This document shows positions 10,806 to 19,892 of a stretch of 64,000 nucleotides of DNA, in pieces; positions within the stretch are counted from its first letter, which is position 1, and each line of letters opens with the position of its first letter. The stretch is from Olsenella_K absiana (GTDB taxonomy: Bacteria; Actinomycetota; Coriobacteriia; Coriobacteriales; Atopobiaceae): contig NZ_JAZGJQ010000001.1 of NCBI RefSeq assembly GCF_036408855.1, positions 310,001 through 374,000 on the forward strand, written 5' to 3'. The notes under the pieces are model-generated. The model was given only the letters and a program-made list of their open reading frames with translations. It ran no database searches and was not told the DNA's origin. A program made the translations under genes and the position numbers.

Positions 10806-12165
10806 GGACGCGCCTGGACTCGACGAGGACTCCCTCGCCTTCCACGCCCTCGGGGCAGATGACGCCTACGCCGTCGAGCGCGTCCTGAGGGATGGGCCCT
10901 CGGGCACGACCGAGCTCGTCACCATCGGGGGCGAGGGGCCCTACGTGCGTAAGCGCATCCCGTGGGAGCTCGCCAACGCCGAGGCGTGGGCGCGTGCCAT
11001 GCGCGCCTCGGACCCGCACCTGCCGAGGGTCGAGGGCATGTACGCCACGCCCGACGGGCTCGTCGTCACCTACGACTACGTGGAGGGGACGCCCCTAGAC
11101 GAGCTGCTGGCCGAGCGCGGCGCGCTCGGCGTCGCTCGCGCCCTCGACGTGTTCGACGACGTCTGCTCGGCGGCCGACGCCCTGCACGCGCAGCAGGTCG
11201 TACACCGAGACGTCAAGCCCTCGAACGTGATCGTTTCGCCCCGGGGCGCCTACCTCACCGACCTCGGAATCTCGCGTGTGCGCGACGAGGCGCGGGAGCG
11301 CGATACCACCGTGCTGGGCACCAGGGGCTTCTCGGCCCCCGAGCAGTTCGGGTTCGCACAGACGGACGCGCGCTCGGACGTCTTCTCGCTAGGCCGGCTC
11401 CTCGCGTGCGCGCTCACGGGAGAGGCCTCGGGGGACCGCGCGTACGAGCGGCTCCTCGCGTGCGGGGGGACGGCCCGGGTGGTGCCTTCCCCCGGCTCCG
11501 GAGCCGGGGTGACGTCGGGCGCGGAGGGTGAGGCCGTGGCCCTCGCGCGCCTCGCCGGGGTGGCGAGAAGGGCGTGCTCCTTCGAGCCGAGCCGGCGCTA
11601 CGGGAGCGCTGGCGAGCTCGCGAGGGCTGCCCGCGAGGCGGCGGGGCGCACCTCCGAGCCCACTCTGGTTGCGGGGCGCCCTGCCGACCCGGGCCAGGCG
11701 GCGGGGGGCGGAGGTCGCGGCCCTCGCCCGGTCGTGGCCTGGATCTCCCAGGCGCTCCCCACGCTCGCCCTGCGCGGGATGCCCGAGCTCGTCGGTGGAG
11801 TCCGGTCAGCGGGCGCGGCGCGCAGGCTCGCCGTCCGGGTCCTCGCCGCCCTGCTCGCCCTCTTCGAGCTCATGGTGGTGGCGGGCATCCCTGGGAGCAC
11901 CGCCGGCCTGCCCCCGGGCCAGGCGCTGGGGAGCGCCGCAATCCTTGTCTCCCTCGGGCTCTGGGGCCTCCTGCTGCCCGCCTACGAGCTCTGCTCGCTC
12001 TTGGTGGGCACGGGGGGCTACGGGAGCGGCGCCTCCGCGGGTGCCTCCCTGGGGCTCCTCGTCTCGCGCGCGTCCGCCTACCTCGCGGCGATGCTTCTCG
12101 TCTGGGTGCTCGCATCCATCGTGGTGGCGCTCACGGGCGGCGCCGCCGCGACGGCCGTCGTGTAG
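10798..12165 (+). CDS. Membrane-anchored Ser/Thr protein kinase, 455 aa
   Basis: Hanks-type kinase. Seen: candidate ATP-site Lys52 in YVRKRI, catalytic loop HRDVKPSNV with Asp138, metal-binding Asp155 in a DLG (not DFG) motif, and GFSAPEQFGF as the activation-segment APE block. The glycine-rich loop is weak (GPSGTTELVTIGGEGP). After the kinase domain (~1-285) is a Gly/Pro linker, then three hydrophobic segments near residues 345-370, 380-405 and 420-445. Starting at TTG 10798 (GGGGGAGGAG upstream) avoids an implausible long overlap; it overlaps the preceding HTH gene by 8 bp. There are no PASTA repeats, so it is not a PknB-type wall sensor. Substrate unknown. Confidence 0.88.
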   Translation: MAEDAPGLDEDSLAFHALGADDAYAVERVLRDGPSGTTELVTIGGEGPYVRKRIPWELANAEAWARAMRASDPHLPRVEGMYATPDGLVVTYDYVEGTPLDELLAERGALGVARALDVFDDVCSAADALHAQQVVHRDVKPSNVIVSPRGAYLTDLGISRVRDEARERDTTVLGTRGFSAPEQFGFAQTDARSDVFSLGRLLACALTGEASGDRAYERLLACGGTARVVPSPGSGAGVTSGAEGEAVALARLAGVARRACSFEPSRRYGSAGELARAAREAAGRTSEPTLVAGRPADPGQAAGGGGRGPRPVVAWISQALPTLALRGMPELVGGVRSAGAARRLAVRVLAALLALFELMVVAGIPGSTAGLPPGQALGSAAILVSLGLWGLLLPAYELCSLLVGTGGYGSGASAGASLGLLVSRASAYLAAMLLVWVLASIVVALTGGAAATAVV

Positions 12166-12622
12166 CGTTGGCGCCCGGACGGCACGGCGCCATCCGTGCG
12201 CCCCTCCCCGCCAGTAGGCGCGACGGGCCCTCTCACCGCCGCCGCTCTCTGACTTCTCGACTATCCACGTGGAGACGCCGCGATGCGGATTCTCCGATCG
12301 GCATTCCCCAGGCAGTGCCGCAGTTCCGGCCCTTCGGCTCGCAAGGCGGTGGACGCCCCGCTTCTTCTCGCGCGGGAAGCGAAAGTCGAGGCTGCCGGCA
12401 AGTCCTCCGGACGAATCGGCTTCGCATATGCTGAGTCCCTCCCGTCGATACCTCTGGACGGGAGAGGACGGGCAGTTCGATCAGGCCCTTCGAGAGACCG
12501 ACGACGCGCGGGACTTAGCCGGCAGCTAATGAACGGCATGCGCGGCTTGCCTAGGCTTGCCCTCACGGTTTGCTTCTCCGCGCCGGCACTGGGTGCGCGG
12601 GGTACTCACGAAGGGGGTCCAG
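12166..12622. other. 457-bp intergenic region with no supported gene
   Basis: Short open frames on both strands lack ribosome-binding sites and recognisable sequence, and I reject them. A hairpin GCACGG/CCGTGC (12182-12199, 6-nt loop) just after the kinase gene may be its terminator, but has no T-tract. An 8-bp direct repeat, GGCTTGCC, at 12544-12551 and 12554-12561 (10-bp period) lies ~60 bp before the next gene, a possible operator. The GC bias drops compared with the flanking genes. Confidence 0.5.
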
Positions 12623-13084
12623 ATGGCAGAGGTCGAGAAGAGCAAGAAGAAGGGCGGCAAGGGCAAGGTCGTCCTCATCGTCGTGGTGGTAGTGGTCGCG
12701 CTGGCGGTCATCGCCGGCATGGGCGGCAACGGCAAGTCCGGATCGGACGCGCAGGCGGTCTCGGGCGACGCGCAAGCGTCCGCGGGCACCCAGCAGACCG
12801 CCTCCGAGCCGGCGGAGAAGTTTCCGGTGAGCGACGAGGAGGTCGACACCTCCAACCCGTACCTGTACCAGATCAGCGGCACGCTGACCAACAACTCCGG
12901 TAAGGACTGCTCCTACGTGCAGGTGACCTACGTCCTCTACGACGCGGACGGCAACCAGGTGGGCAACGCCTACGCCAACGCGACCGAGCTGAAGGCGGGC
13001 GGCACCTGGAAGTTCAACGCCTCGGGCACGGTCGACCCCGAGGACGTGGCCTCCTACGAGCTCTCCGAGGTGACGGGCTACTAG
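12623..13084 (+). CDS. FxLYD-domain membrane-anchored protein, 153 aa
   Basis: Lys-rich N-terminus (EKSKKKGGKGK), one hydrophobic helix at ~16-33 (VVLIVVVVVVALAVIAGMG), a Ser/Ala/Gln-rich spacer, then an FxLYD-type domain from ~75 with NPYLYQISGTLTNNSGKDCSYV and YVLYDADGNQVG. The orientation implies an exported C-terminal domain on a signal anchor. Domains of this type are common in small surface proteins of unknown function. ATG 12623 is preferred over the upstream in-frame ATG 12557 because AAGGGGG lies 6 bp before it. The ABC pair 175 bp downstream may be co-transcribed, but that is not shown. Confidence 0.8.
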   Translation: MAEVEKSKKKGGKGKVVLIVVVVVVALAVIAGMGGNGKSGSDAQAVSGDAQASAGTQQTASEPAEKFPVSDEEVDTSNPYLYQISGTLTNNSGKDCSYVQVTYVLYDADGNQVGNAYANATELKAGGTWKFNASGTVDPEDVASYELSEVTGY

Positions 13085-13259
13085 ACGCCGCTGGGCGGCG
13101 CGGGGCCCGGACGGCAGGGTCGCCGGTCGGCACGGGCGGGCCTCGTCGGATGCCATGTGGGCCAGGACCCCACGCAGGCTCGCCCTGCGCCCCGCCCGCC
13201 CCCGGCTTGCTGGCGCGTGGCGCTTCCCTGTGACAAGATGTGCCAAAGGGGAGGTGCGC

Positions 13260-13961
13260 ATGGCATTCGTCGAGTTCAGGGACGTCACTAAGACGTACAG
13301 GATGGGCGACGTCGAGGTCCGCGCGGTCGACGGGATGACCTTCGACATCGAGCGGGGCGAGCTCGCCGTGATCGTGGGGCCGTCGGGTGCCGGCAAGACG
13401 ACCGTCCTCAACATGCTCGGCGGCATGGACTCGGCGACCTCCGGTACGATCAGGCTGGGGGATCGCGTCGTGAGCTCGCTCTCGGAGCGCGAGCTCACGC
13501 AGTATAGGCGCCACGACATCGGTTTCGTGTTCCAGTTCTACAACCTGGTGCAGAACCTGACCGCCCTCGAGAACGTGGAGCTCGCGAGCCAGATCTCGGA
13601 CGACCCCCTGCCGGCCGACGAGGTCCTCGCGAAGGTCGGGCTCGCCGAGCGCGCGGACAACTTCCCCGCTCAGCTCTCCGGCGGCGAGCAGCAGCGCGTC
13701 GCCATCGCCCGCGCCCTCGCCAAGAACCCCAAGCTGCTGCTGTGCGACGAGCCGACGGGGGCGCTCGACTACGTGACCGGCAAGCAGATCCTGAGGCTCC
13801 TGCAGGACACCGCGCGCGAGACCGGCCGCACGGTCGCCATCGTGACGCACAACCTCGCCTTCACGCAGGTGGCCGACCGCGTCATCCGCGTGCGCGAGGG
13901 ACGCGCCTCCTCCGTCGAGCTCAACGCGCACCCCGCGGACGCCATGAGCGTGGAGTGGTAG
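13260..13961 (+). CDS. ABC transporter ATP-binding protein (LolD/MacB class), 233 aa
   Basis: Cytoplasmic ATPase subunit. Seen: Walker A GPSGAGKTT near residue 40, Q-loop in GFVFQFYNLV, signature LSGGEQQRVAIARAL, Walker B LLLCDEPTGALD, and a switch His in IVTHN. It pairs with the FtsX-type permease that starts 2 bp after its stop codon. ATG 13260 has AAAGGGGAGG upstream; an earlier in-frame ATG at 13155 lacks a binding site. Such ATPase/permease pairs handle lipoproteins, peptides or cell-wall regulation; the substrate is undetermined. Confidence 0.93.
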   Translation: MAFVEFRDVTKTYRMGDVEVRAVDGMTFDIERGELAVIVGPSGAGKTTVLNMLGGMDSATSGTIRLGDRVVSSLSERELTQYRRHDIGFVFQFYNLVQNLTALENVELASQISDDPLPADEVLAKVGLAERADNFPAQLSGGEQQRVAIARALAKNPKLLLCDEPTGALDYVTGKQILRLLQDTARETGRTVAIVTHNLAFTQVADRVIRVREGRASSVELNAHPADAMSVEW

Positions 13962-13963
13962 GC

Positions 13964-16900
13964 ATGGGCGCCCGGGGTCACGGGACGAGGCGCCCCGTCC
14001 GCGCGCGCTCCGCCTTCGCGAAGGGCGTGCTGCGCTCCATCCGCTCCTCCCTCGGACGCTTCCTGGCGATCATGGGCATCGTCGCCCTCGGCTGCGGGTT
14101 CTACGCCGGCCTCAAGATGTGCGGCCCCGACATGCGCCTGGCAGCGGACCGGCTCTACGACGGCACGGGCCTGTGGGACCTCAGGGTCGTCTCCACCCTC
14201 GGCTTCGACGACGCGGACGTCGCGCGCGTCGCCGGCGTCGAGGGCGTCGGCGCCGCGATGCCCTCGCGCACGGTCGACGCGATGGCGCGCGTGGGCGACG
14301 AGCAGGTCGCCGTGCGCATCTCCTCGCTGGACGTCGCCGCCGCCGCGACGTCCTCCTGCGGCGAGGCCTCCTCGGAGGCGGACGACCCCTCCTACCTCAA
14401 CCGTCCCATCCTGCGCGAGGGCTCCTGGCCGAGCGCGCCCGACGAGTGCGTCGTCTCCGCGGCCGGGGCCGGGGCCCTCGCGATCGGCGACATCGTGACG
14501 GTCCTCTACGGCACCTCGAGCCTCGACGAGGAGCTCGAGGAGCGCAGCTTCACGGTCACGGGCAGGGTCGTGGCGCCCGACTACGTCTACACGGGCAGCT
14601 ACGGCTCCACGACCCTCGGCTCGGGCAGCGTCGAGCACTACCTCTACGTCCCCGAGGACGCCTTCCTCGCGGACGCGCCCTACACGGAGGTCTACCTCGA
14701 GGTCGCGGGCGCCTCCTCCGAGCCGTCGGGCTCCGACGCCTACGAGTCCGCGGTCGGCGAGGTCAAGGGGCGCATCGAGGACGCGGCGGGAGAGCTCGCC
14801 CAGGCGCGCCAGGACACCCTCAGGCGGAGGGCCCAGGACAAGCTGGACGAGAAGGTCCGGGAGTACGACGAGCGACACGACGAGACGTACGGCGAGCTCG
14901 CGGACGCCAAGGCCACGCTCGACGACTCCGCCTCCCGGATCGAAGAGGGCGCCCGCCAGCTCGCGGAGGGGCAGCGGGAGTTAGACGAGGGCCTCGCCGC
15001 CTACGAGTCCGCGCGCGACTCCGCCGCCTCGCAGCTCGCCGACGCCCAGGCGGCCCTCGACGAGGGGGCCGCCGAGCTCGCGTCCAGGCGAGAGGAGCTC
15101 GATGCCGCCGAGGCAGCCTGGCAGGAGGGCATGGCAGGGCTCGCCGCCGCGCTCGGGCCTGCGGGCGTCAGCGCCGACACGGCCCAGGGCTACGCGGACG
15201 CCCTCGACGAGCGCCTCGCCGCGGCCGCGTCCGCCCGGGCCACGCTCGACGACCTCCGCACCCAGCTCGCGCAGGCCGAGGCGGCAGTCGCCGCGCGCGA
15301 CGAGGCGGCCGCGCGCCGCCAGGAGGTCGCGGACGGCATCGCGGACGTAGACGCCAGGATCGCCGCCCTCGACGCCGCCTCCGAGGGCTTCGAGGAAGCG
15401 CGCTCCGCGCTCGAGGCCGAGCGGGAGGGGCTGGAGGGCGCGCTCGCCCAGCTCGACGCCGCCCTCGCGGCCGCCGACCAGGCCGAGGGGGCGATCGCGC
15501 CCCTCGAGGGTGCAATCGCCCAGCTGGAGGCTGCGCTCCCCACGGACGACGAGCTGACGCAGCTCGAGCAGGCGCGCTCGTCCGCCGAGGCCCTCGCCGA
15601 GGCGCGCTCCCAGCTCGACGACGGCCGTGCCCAGCTCGCCGCCGGCGAGGACGAGCTCGCACGAGGCCAGGCGGAGCTCGACCAGAGGAGGCTCGACGCC
15701 AAGGGCGAGCTCTCCTCCGCAAAGGGGCGCCTCGACGAGGCGGCCGCCCGGCTCTCCTCCTCCCGCGCCCAGCTCGAGGACGCACGCTCCCGCTACGAGG
15801 AGGGGCTTTCCTCCTACGAGGACGGCCTCGCCGAGGCGGACGACAGGTTCGGCACCGCCTGGTCCCAGATCGAGGATGCCCAGGCGGAGATAGACGCCAT
15901 CGAGCTTCCCGACGTGTACGTCCTCGACCGCACGCAGAGCGAGGGCGCGGCCACCTACCGGGCGGACACCGAGCGCATGGACCACATCGCCGACGTCTTC
16001 CCCCTCATCTTCTTCCTCGTCGCCGCCCTCGTCGCGCTCACGACCATGACGCGCATGGTCGAGGACGACCGCGTGGTGATCGGCACCTACAAGGCGCTTG
16101 GCTATGGCAAGGCGCGCATCGCCAGCCGCTACCTCGCGTACGCGCTCGCGGCCGCAGGCGCAGGCGCCGTCCTCGGGATGGTTGTCCTCTCCCAGGTCCT
16201 GCCCTCCATAGTCATCGGGTCGTACGCGATCATCTACGCGGTGCCGCCGCTGCCGCGGCCGCTGCCGCTCGACGCGCTCGTCGCTATCCAGTCTGGCGGC
16301 CTCGGCGTGGGCGTGACGCTCGCGGCAACGTGGGCCGCGGTCTGGTCGAGCCTCTCCGAGACCCCGGCGGAGCTGATGCTGCCGCGCGCGCCCAAGCCGG
16401 GCAAACGCATCCTCCTCGAGCGCGCACGACCCCTCTGGCGGCGCCTCTCCTTCCTCTGGAAGGTCTGCGCGCGCAACCTCTTCAGGTACAAGCGCCGGCT
16501 GCTCATGACGGTCGTCGGGATCGCCGGCTGCACCGCGCTGCTCCTCGTGGGCTTCGGCCTGCACGACTCCATCTGGGACATCATCGAGCTGCAGTTCGGC
16601 CCGACGGAGCAGGCCGGCGAGCCCTCCTCGATCGTCCGCTACAACACCACCGTCGGCATGGACGGCACGGACGACGAGCTGGACGTCTCGGCGGTCACGG
16701 ACCTCCTCGCCTCGTCGGGTGCCGCCTCGGGCGTCACGCGCGTCCAGGCGGAGAATATGCAGGCAGGCGGTACCGGAGGCGACGAGGAGGCCACGGCGAC
16801 CACGCGCGTCTCGGTCGTGGTGCCCGAGAGCGCCGAGGAGCTCGGCGCTCTCGTGGACTTCCGTGACCGGCGGACGCAGGAGCCGGTGCCCTTCGACGAC

Positions 16901-17650
16901 GGCTCGGTCCTCGTGACCGAGAAGCTCGCGAGCCTCCACGGCATCTCCGTGGGCGACCAGGTCGTCCTCTTCGACCAGGACGAGGTGGGCAACGTCAGGG
17001 GGGAGGGGAGGGCCCTGACCGTGACCGGCGTCGTCGAGAACTACGTCGGCAACTACGTCTACGTGGGCCGCGACGCCTGGCGGGAGGCGTCTCCGGAGGA
17101 GCCGTCCTTCTCGACCATGCTGTGCGAGCTCGAGGGAGACGCGGCCGCCCACGCCGAGGTCTCCGGGCGGCTGCACGAGCTGTCGCACGTCTCGACCGTG
17201 GTCTTCTCCGACGAGGCGATCGACCAGTACCGCAGCATGCTCTCCGTGGTCGACGTGGTGGTCGTGGTGCTCATCGTCTCCGCCGCCGCGCTCGCGTTCA
17301 TCGTGCTCTACAACCTCACCAACATCAACGTGGAGGAGCGCATCCGCGAGATCGCGACCCTGAAGGTGCTCGGCTTCACGAGGCGGGAGGTCTACCGCTA
17401 CGTGTTCCGCGAGACGCTGCTGCTCACCCTCATGGGCGACGCCCTCGGTCTCCTCCTGGGCGTCTGGCTCGAGAACTTCGTGGTTACCACGGCCGAGGTG
17501 GACTACGTCATGTTCGGCAGGGCGATACACCCGGCGAGCTTCGTGGCCGCCTTCGCGCTGACGGTCGCGTTCTCCCTCGCCGTCATGGCGATCATGCGCC
17601 GCAAGCTCGACGGCGTCGACATGGTGGAGAGCCTGAAGAGCGTGGACTAG
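13964..17650 (+). CDS. FtsX-like ABC permease with a long coiled coil, 1228 aa
   Basis: Partner of the upstream ATPase. An N-terminal helix (~residues 26-45, FLAIMGIVALGCGFYAG) is followed by a MacB-like external domain to ~265. Residues ~265-645 are dominated by Ala/Glu/Leu/Arg heptad-like sequence (coiled coil, e.g. LEAEREGLEGALAQLDAAL). Next come three helices of an FtsX core (~685-810), a second external domain, and a second FtsX core at the C-terminus with NVEERIREIATLKVLGF. This two-core arrangement with an intervening coiled coil resembles large permeases of actinobacteria and clostridia. The coiled coil probably projects into the wall. The start is 2 bp after the ATPase stop. Substrate unknown. 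Confidence 0.88.
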   Translation: MGARGHGTRRPVRARSAFAKGVLRSIRSSLGRFLAIMGIVALGCGFYAGLKMCGPDMRLAADRLYDGTGLWDLRVVSTLGFDDADVARVAGVEGVGAAMPSRTVDAMARVGDEQVAVRISSLDVAAAATSSCGEASSEADDPSYLNRPILREGSWPSAPDECVVSAAGAGALAIGDIVTVLYGTSSLDEELEERSFTVTGRVVAPDYVYTGSYGSTTLGSGSVEHYLYVPEDAFLADAPYTEVYLEVAGASSEPSGSDAYESAVGEVKGRIEDAAGELAQARQDTLRRRAQDKLDEKVREYDERHDETYGELADAKATLDDSASRIEEGARQLAEGQRELDEGLAAYESARDSAASQLADAQAALDEGAAELASRREELDAAEAAWQEGMAGLAAALGPAGVSADTAQGYADALDERLAAAASARATLDDLRTQLAQAEAAVAARDEAAARRQEVADGIADVDARIAALDAASEGFEEARSALEAEREGLEGALAQLDAALAAADQAEGAIAPLEGAIAQLEAALPTDDELTQLEQARSSAEALAEARSQLDDGRAQLAAGEDELARGQAELDQRRLDAKGELSSAKGRLDEAAARLSSSRAQLEDARSRYEEGLSSYEDGLAEADDRFGTAWSQIEDAQAEIDAIELPDVYVLDRTQSEGAATYRADTERMDHIADVFPLIFFLVAALVALTTMTRMVEDDRVVIGTYKALGYGKARIASRYLAYALAAAGAGAVLGMVVLSQVLPSIVIGSYAIIYAVPPLPRPLPLDALVAIQSGGLGVGVTLAATWAAVWSSLSETPAELMLPRAPKPGKRILLERARPLWRRLSFLWKVCARNLFRYKRRLLMTVVGIAGCTALLLVGFGLHDSIWDIIELQFGPTEQAGEPSSIVRYNTTVGMDGTDDELDVSAVTDLLASSGAASGVTRVQAENMQAGGTGGDEEATATTRVSVVVPESAEELGALVDFRDRRTQEPVPFDDGSVLVTEKLASLHGISVGDQVVLFDQDEVGNVRGEGRALTVTGVVENYVGNYVYVGRDAWREASPEEPSFSTMLCELEGDAAAHAEVSGRLHELSHVSTVVFSDEAIDQYRSMLSVVDVVVVVLIVSAAALAFIVLYNLTNINVEERIREIATLKVLGFTRREVYRYVFRETLLLTLMGDALGLLLGVWLENFVVTTAEVDYVMFGRAIHPASFVAAFALTVAFSLAVMAIMRRKLDGVDMVESLKSVD

Positions 17651-17678
17651 GGCGCGTCGGCGCGCCGGCGGGATGGAC

Positions 17679-17684
17679 TAGAAT
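17679..17684 (+). promoter_or_regulatory. -10 element TAGAAT upstream of glgB
   Basis: TAGAAT at 17679-17684, running into TATATAA, is the only AT-rich stretch in the 122-bp gap before glgB. It lies 88 bp upstream of the start. No good -35. Confidence 0.45.
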
Positions 17685-17772
17685 ATATAACCTTGCACGA
17701 TGCGACCGCGTGCGGCCGCGCCCGCATGCGCGCCCGCGCCGCCTCGGGCCGGGATTGGGAGGAGCGCCTCAG

Positions 17773-19860
17773 ATGATCGTAGGGAAGACCAAGGACGGCT
17801 TCGACGCGTTCGCGTTCCACACGGGGGACTGCACGGACGCCTACCGCTACTTCGGCGCCCACCTCCTCGACGACACGACGGCCGTCTTCAGGGTCTACGC
17901 CCCGAGCGCCCTCGGGGTCACGCTCCTGCTCGAGGGGCGCGCGCCCGTCCCGATGATGCGGGTGGGCGACGGCTGCGTCTGGGAGACGACGGCCTCGCAC
18001 GTCCGCGACGGCCTCCCCTACGAGCTCGAGGTCCGCGCATACGACGGGAGCGCCCGCCGGCACGTGGACCCCTACGGGTTCGGCATGGACCTCAGGCCGC
18101 GCCACCGCTCGATCGTGCGCAGCCTCTGGTACGAGTGGGGCGACGGCGAGTGGGTGGCCGCGCGCGCCGCGGCCGCCGACGCCCTCGGCAGGCCCCCGCT
18201 CGACGTGCCCCTCAACATGTACGAGGTGAACCTCGCGAGCTGGAGGCGCAAGGGTCCCGGCAGGACCGACTGGTACCGCTACGACGAGGTCGCCGACCAG
18301 CTCATCGGCCACGTGACGGACGCGGGCTATAACTGCGTCGAGTTCATGCCCCTCTCGGAGCACCCCCTCGACGAGAGCTGGGGCTACCAGAACACCGGGT
18401 TCTTCTCGCCGACGAGCCGCTTCGGCACGGCCTGCGAGCTCAAGCGCCTGGTCGACAGGCTGCACCAGGCGAACGTCGCCTGCGTGATGGACTTCGTGCC
18501 GGTGCACTTCGCGAGCGACGCCTATGGGCTGGCGGACTTCGACGGCACCAAGCTCTACGAGTACCCCTCGCCCGAGCTGGGCGTCTCCGAGTGGGGGAGC
18601 CACAACTTCATGCTCACCCGCGGCGACGTGCAGAGCTTCGTGGCCTCGGCCGCGCGCTGGTGGCTCGAGGAGTTCCACTTCGACGGCCTGCGCATGGACG
18701 CCGTCAGCCGCCTGCTGTACTGGCAGGGCGACCCGTCGCGCGGCGTGAACGAGGGGTCGGTCGACTTCGTGAGGCGCCTCAACGCGGCGCTGCACCGCGC
18801 GGTCCCCGGCTGCACCCTCATCGCCGAGGACTCCTCGACCTTCCCGCAGGTCACGGGCGACCCGGCCCGCGGCGGGCTCGGCTTCGACTACAAGTGGGAC
18901 ATGGGCTGGGTCAACGACACGACCGACTTCTTTCGCAAGCAGGACTTCGAGCGCAGGGAGCACTACGGCGACCTGCTCTTCTCCATGCACTACTTCCCGA
19001 GCGAGCACTGGGTCCTGCCGCTCAGCCACGACGAAAACGTCTACGGCAAGTCGACGCTGCCGGGCAAGTGCTTCGGCCCCTGGGCGCGCAAGTTCCGCTC
19101 GGCGCGCGCCTTCTACCTCTACATGGCCTGCCACCCCGGCAAGAAGCTCAACTTCATGGGCTCGGAGTGGGGCCAGCTGCGCGAGTGGGACGCCCGGCGC
19201 CTGCAGGACTGGGACCTCATGGACCCGCAGAGGGCGCCCGAGGTCGCGCGCGAGACGCCCGGCGCGGGCGAGGAGTCGCTTTCGGGCGACCCCGCGACCC
19301 ACCTCGAGTTCTACCGCTTCATGAGCGAGCTCAACCGGCTCTACCTCGACACGCCCGCGCTCTGGCGCTGGGACTTCCGCGGGGAGGGCTTCACCTGGCT
19401 CGGGATAGGCGACCGCGCACGCGAGCGGCTCGTGTTCGCCTTCGAGCGCCGGTGGGGGCAGGAGCGCTACGCCTGCGTGCTCAACCTCGGCGAGCCCGCC
19501 CAGCGCGACTTCGGGCTCGCGGTCTCCTTCGCCACCTCGCTCGAGCTCGTGCTCTCCACGGACTGGGAGCGCTTCGGCGGCAGGAGCGAGGACGGCTGCG
19601 TGGACGTCGAGGGCGAGAGGTTCGTGGGGCCCGAGGCGCCCACCGCTCCCGCGGCGGCGGTGGGCGAGAAGGACGCGGGGCTCCCGGAGGCCCTCTCGCC
19701 CGCCCGGGGCGATGCGGGCGCGAGCGAGGGCGTCGGCGACCCCGGGGCGGGCGCGGCGCGCGAGGGGGAGGGCCTGCGGCCGGCGAGCGTCCCCGTCGTC
19801 GACGGGTGGGCGACGCTCAGCGTGCCGGGCGACACGGGCCTGCTCTTCCGGATCAGGTAG
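17773..19860 (+). CDS. glgB: 1,4-alpha-glucan branching enzyme, 695 aa
   Basis: GH13 enzyme that introduces alpha-1,6 branches into glycogen. An N-terminal CBM48-like module (~20-120) precedes the barrel. Catalytic blocks seen: the Asp nucleophile in FDGLRMDAV, the acid/base Glu in LIAEDSS, the transition-state Asp in LSHDEN, and MDFVPVHF for the first conserved region. ATG 17773 (GGGAGGAG 9-10 bp upstream) opens directly into conserved sequence. Near the C-terminus (~615-670) a Gly/Ala/Glu-rich stretch with no homology I recognise interrupts the all-beta domain before it resumes at VVDGWATLSVPGD. No other glg gene is in the window. Confidence 0.93.
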   Translation: MIVGKTKDGFDAFAFHTGDCTDAYRYFGAHLLDDTTAVFRVYAPSALGVTLLLEGRAPVPMMRVGDGCVWETTASHVRDGLPYELEVRAYDGSARRHVDPYGFGMDLRPRHRSIVRSLWYEWGDGEWVAARAAAADALGRPPLDVPLNMYEVNLASWRRKGPGRTDWYRYDEVADQLIGHVTDAGYNCVEFMPLSEHPLDESWGYQNTGFFSPTSRFGTACELKRLVDRLHQANVACVMDFVPVHFASDAYGLADFDGTKLYEYPSPELGVSEWGSHNFMLTRGDVQSFVASAARWWLEEFHFDGLRMDAVSRLLYWQGDPSRGVNEGSVDFVRRLNAALHRAVPGCTLIAEDSSTFPQVTGDPARGGLGFDYKWDMGWVNDTTDFFRKQDFERREHYGDLLFSMHYFPSEHWVLPLSHDENVYGKSTLPGKCFGPWARKFRSARAFYLYMACHPGKKLNFMGSEWGQLREWDARRLQDWDLMDPQRAPEVARETPGAGEESLSGDPATHLEFYRFMSELNRLYLDTPALWRWDFRGEGFTWLGIGDRARERLVFAFERRWGQERYACVLNLGEPAQRDFGLAVSFATSLELVLSTDWERFGGRSEDGCVDVEGERFVGPEAPTAPAAAVGEKDAGLPEALSPARGDAGASEGVGDPGAGAAREGEGLRPASVPVVDGWATLSVPGDTGLLFRIR

Positions 19861-19892
19861 CCAGTCGCCACGGGCGGGCGGGCCTTGGCCGC

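Noticed and set aside
12269..12529. Small ORFs in the gap after the kinase gene
   Set aside because: No ribosome-binding site, no recognisable motif, unusual composition.
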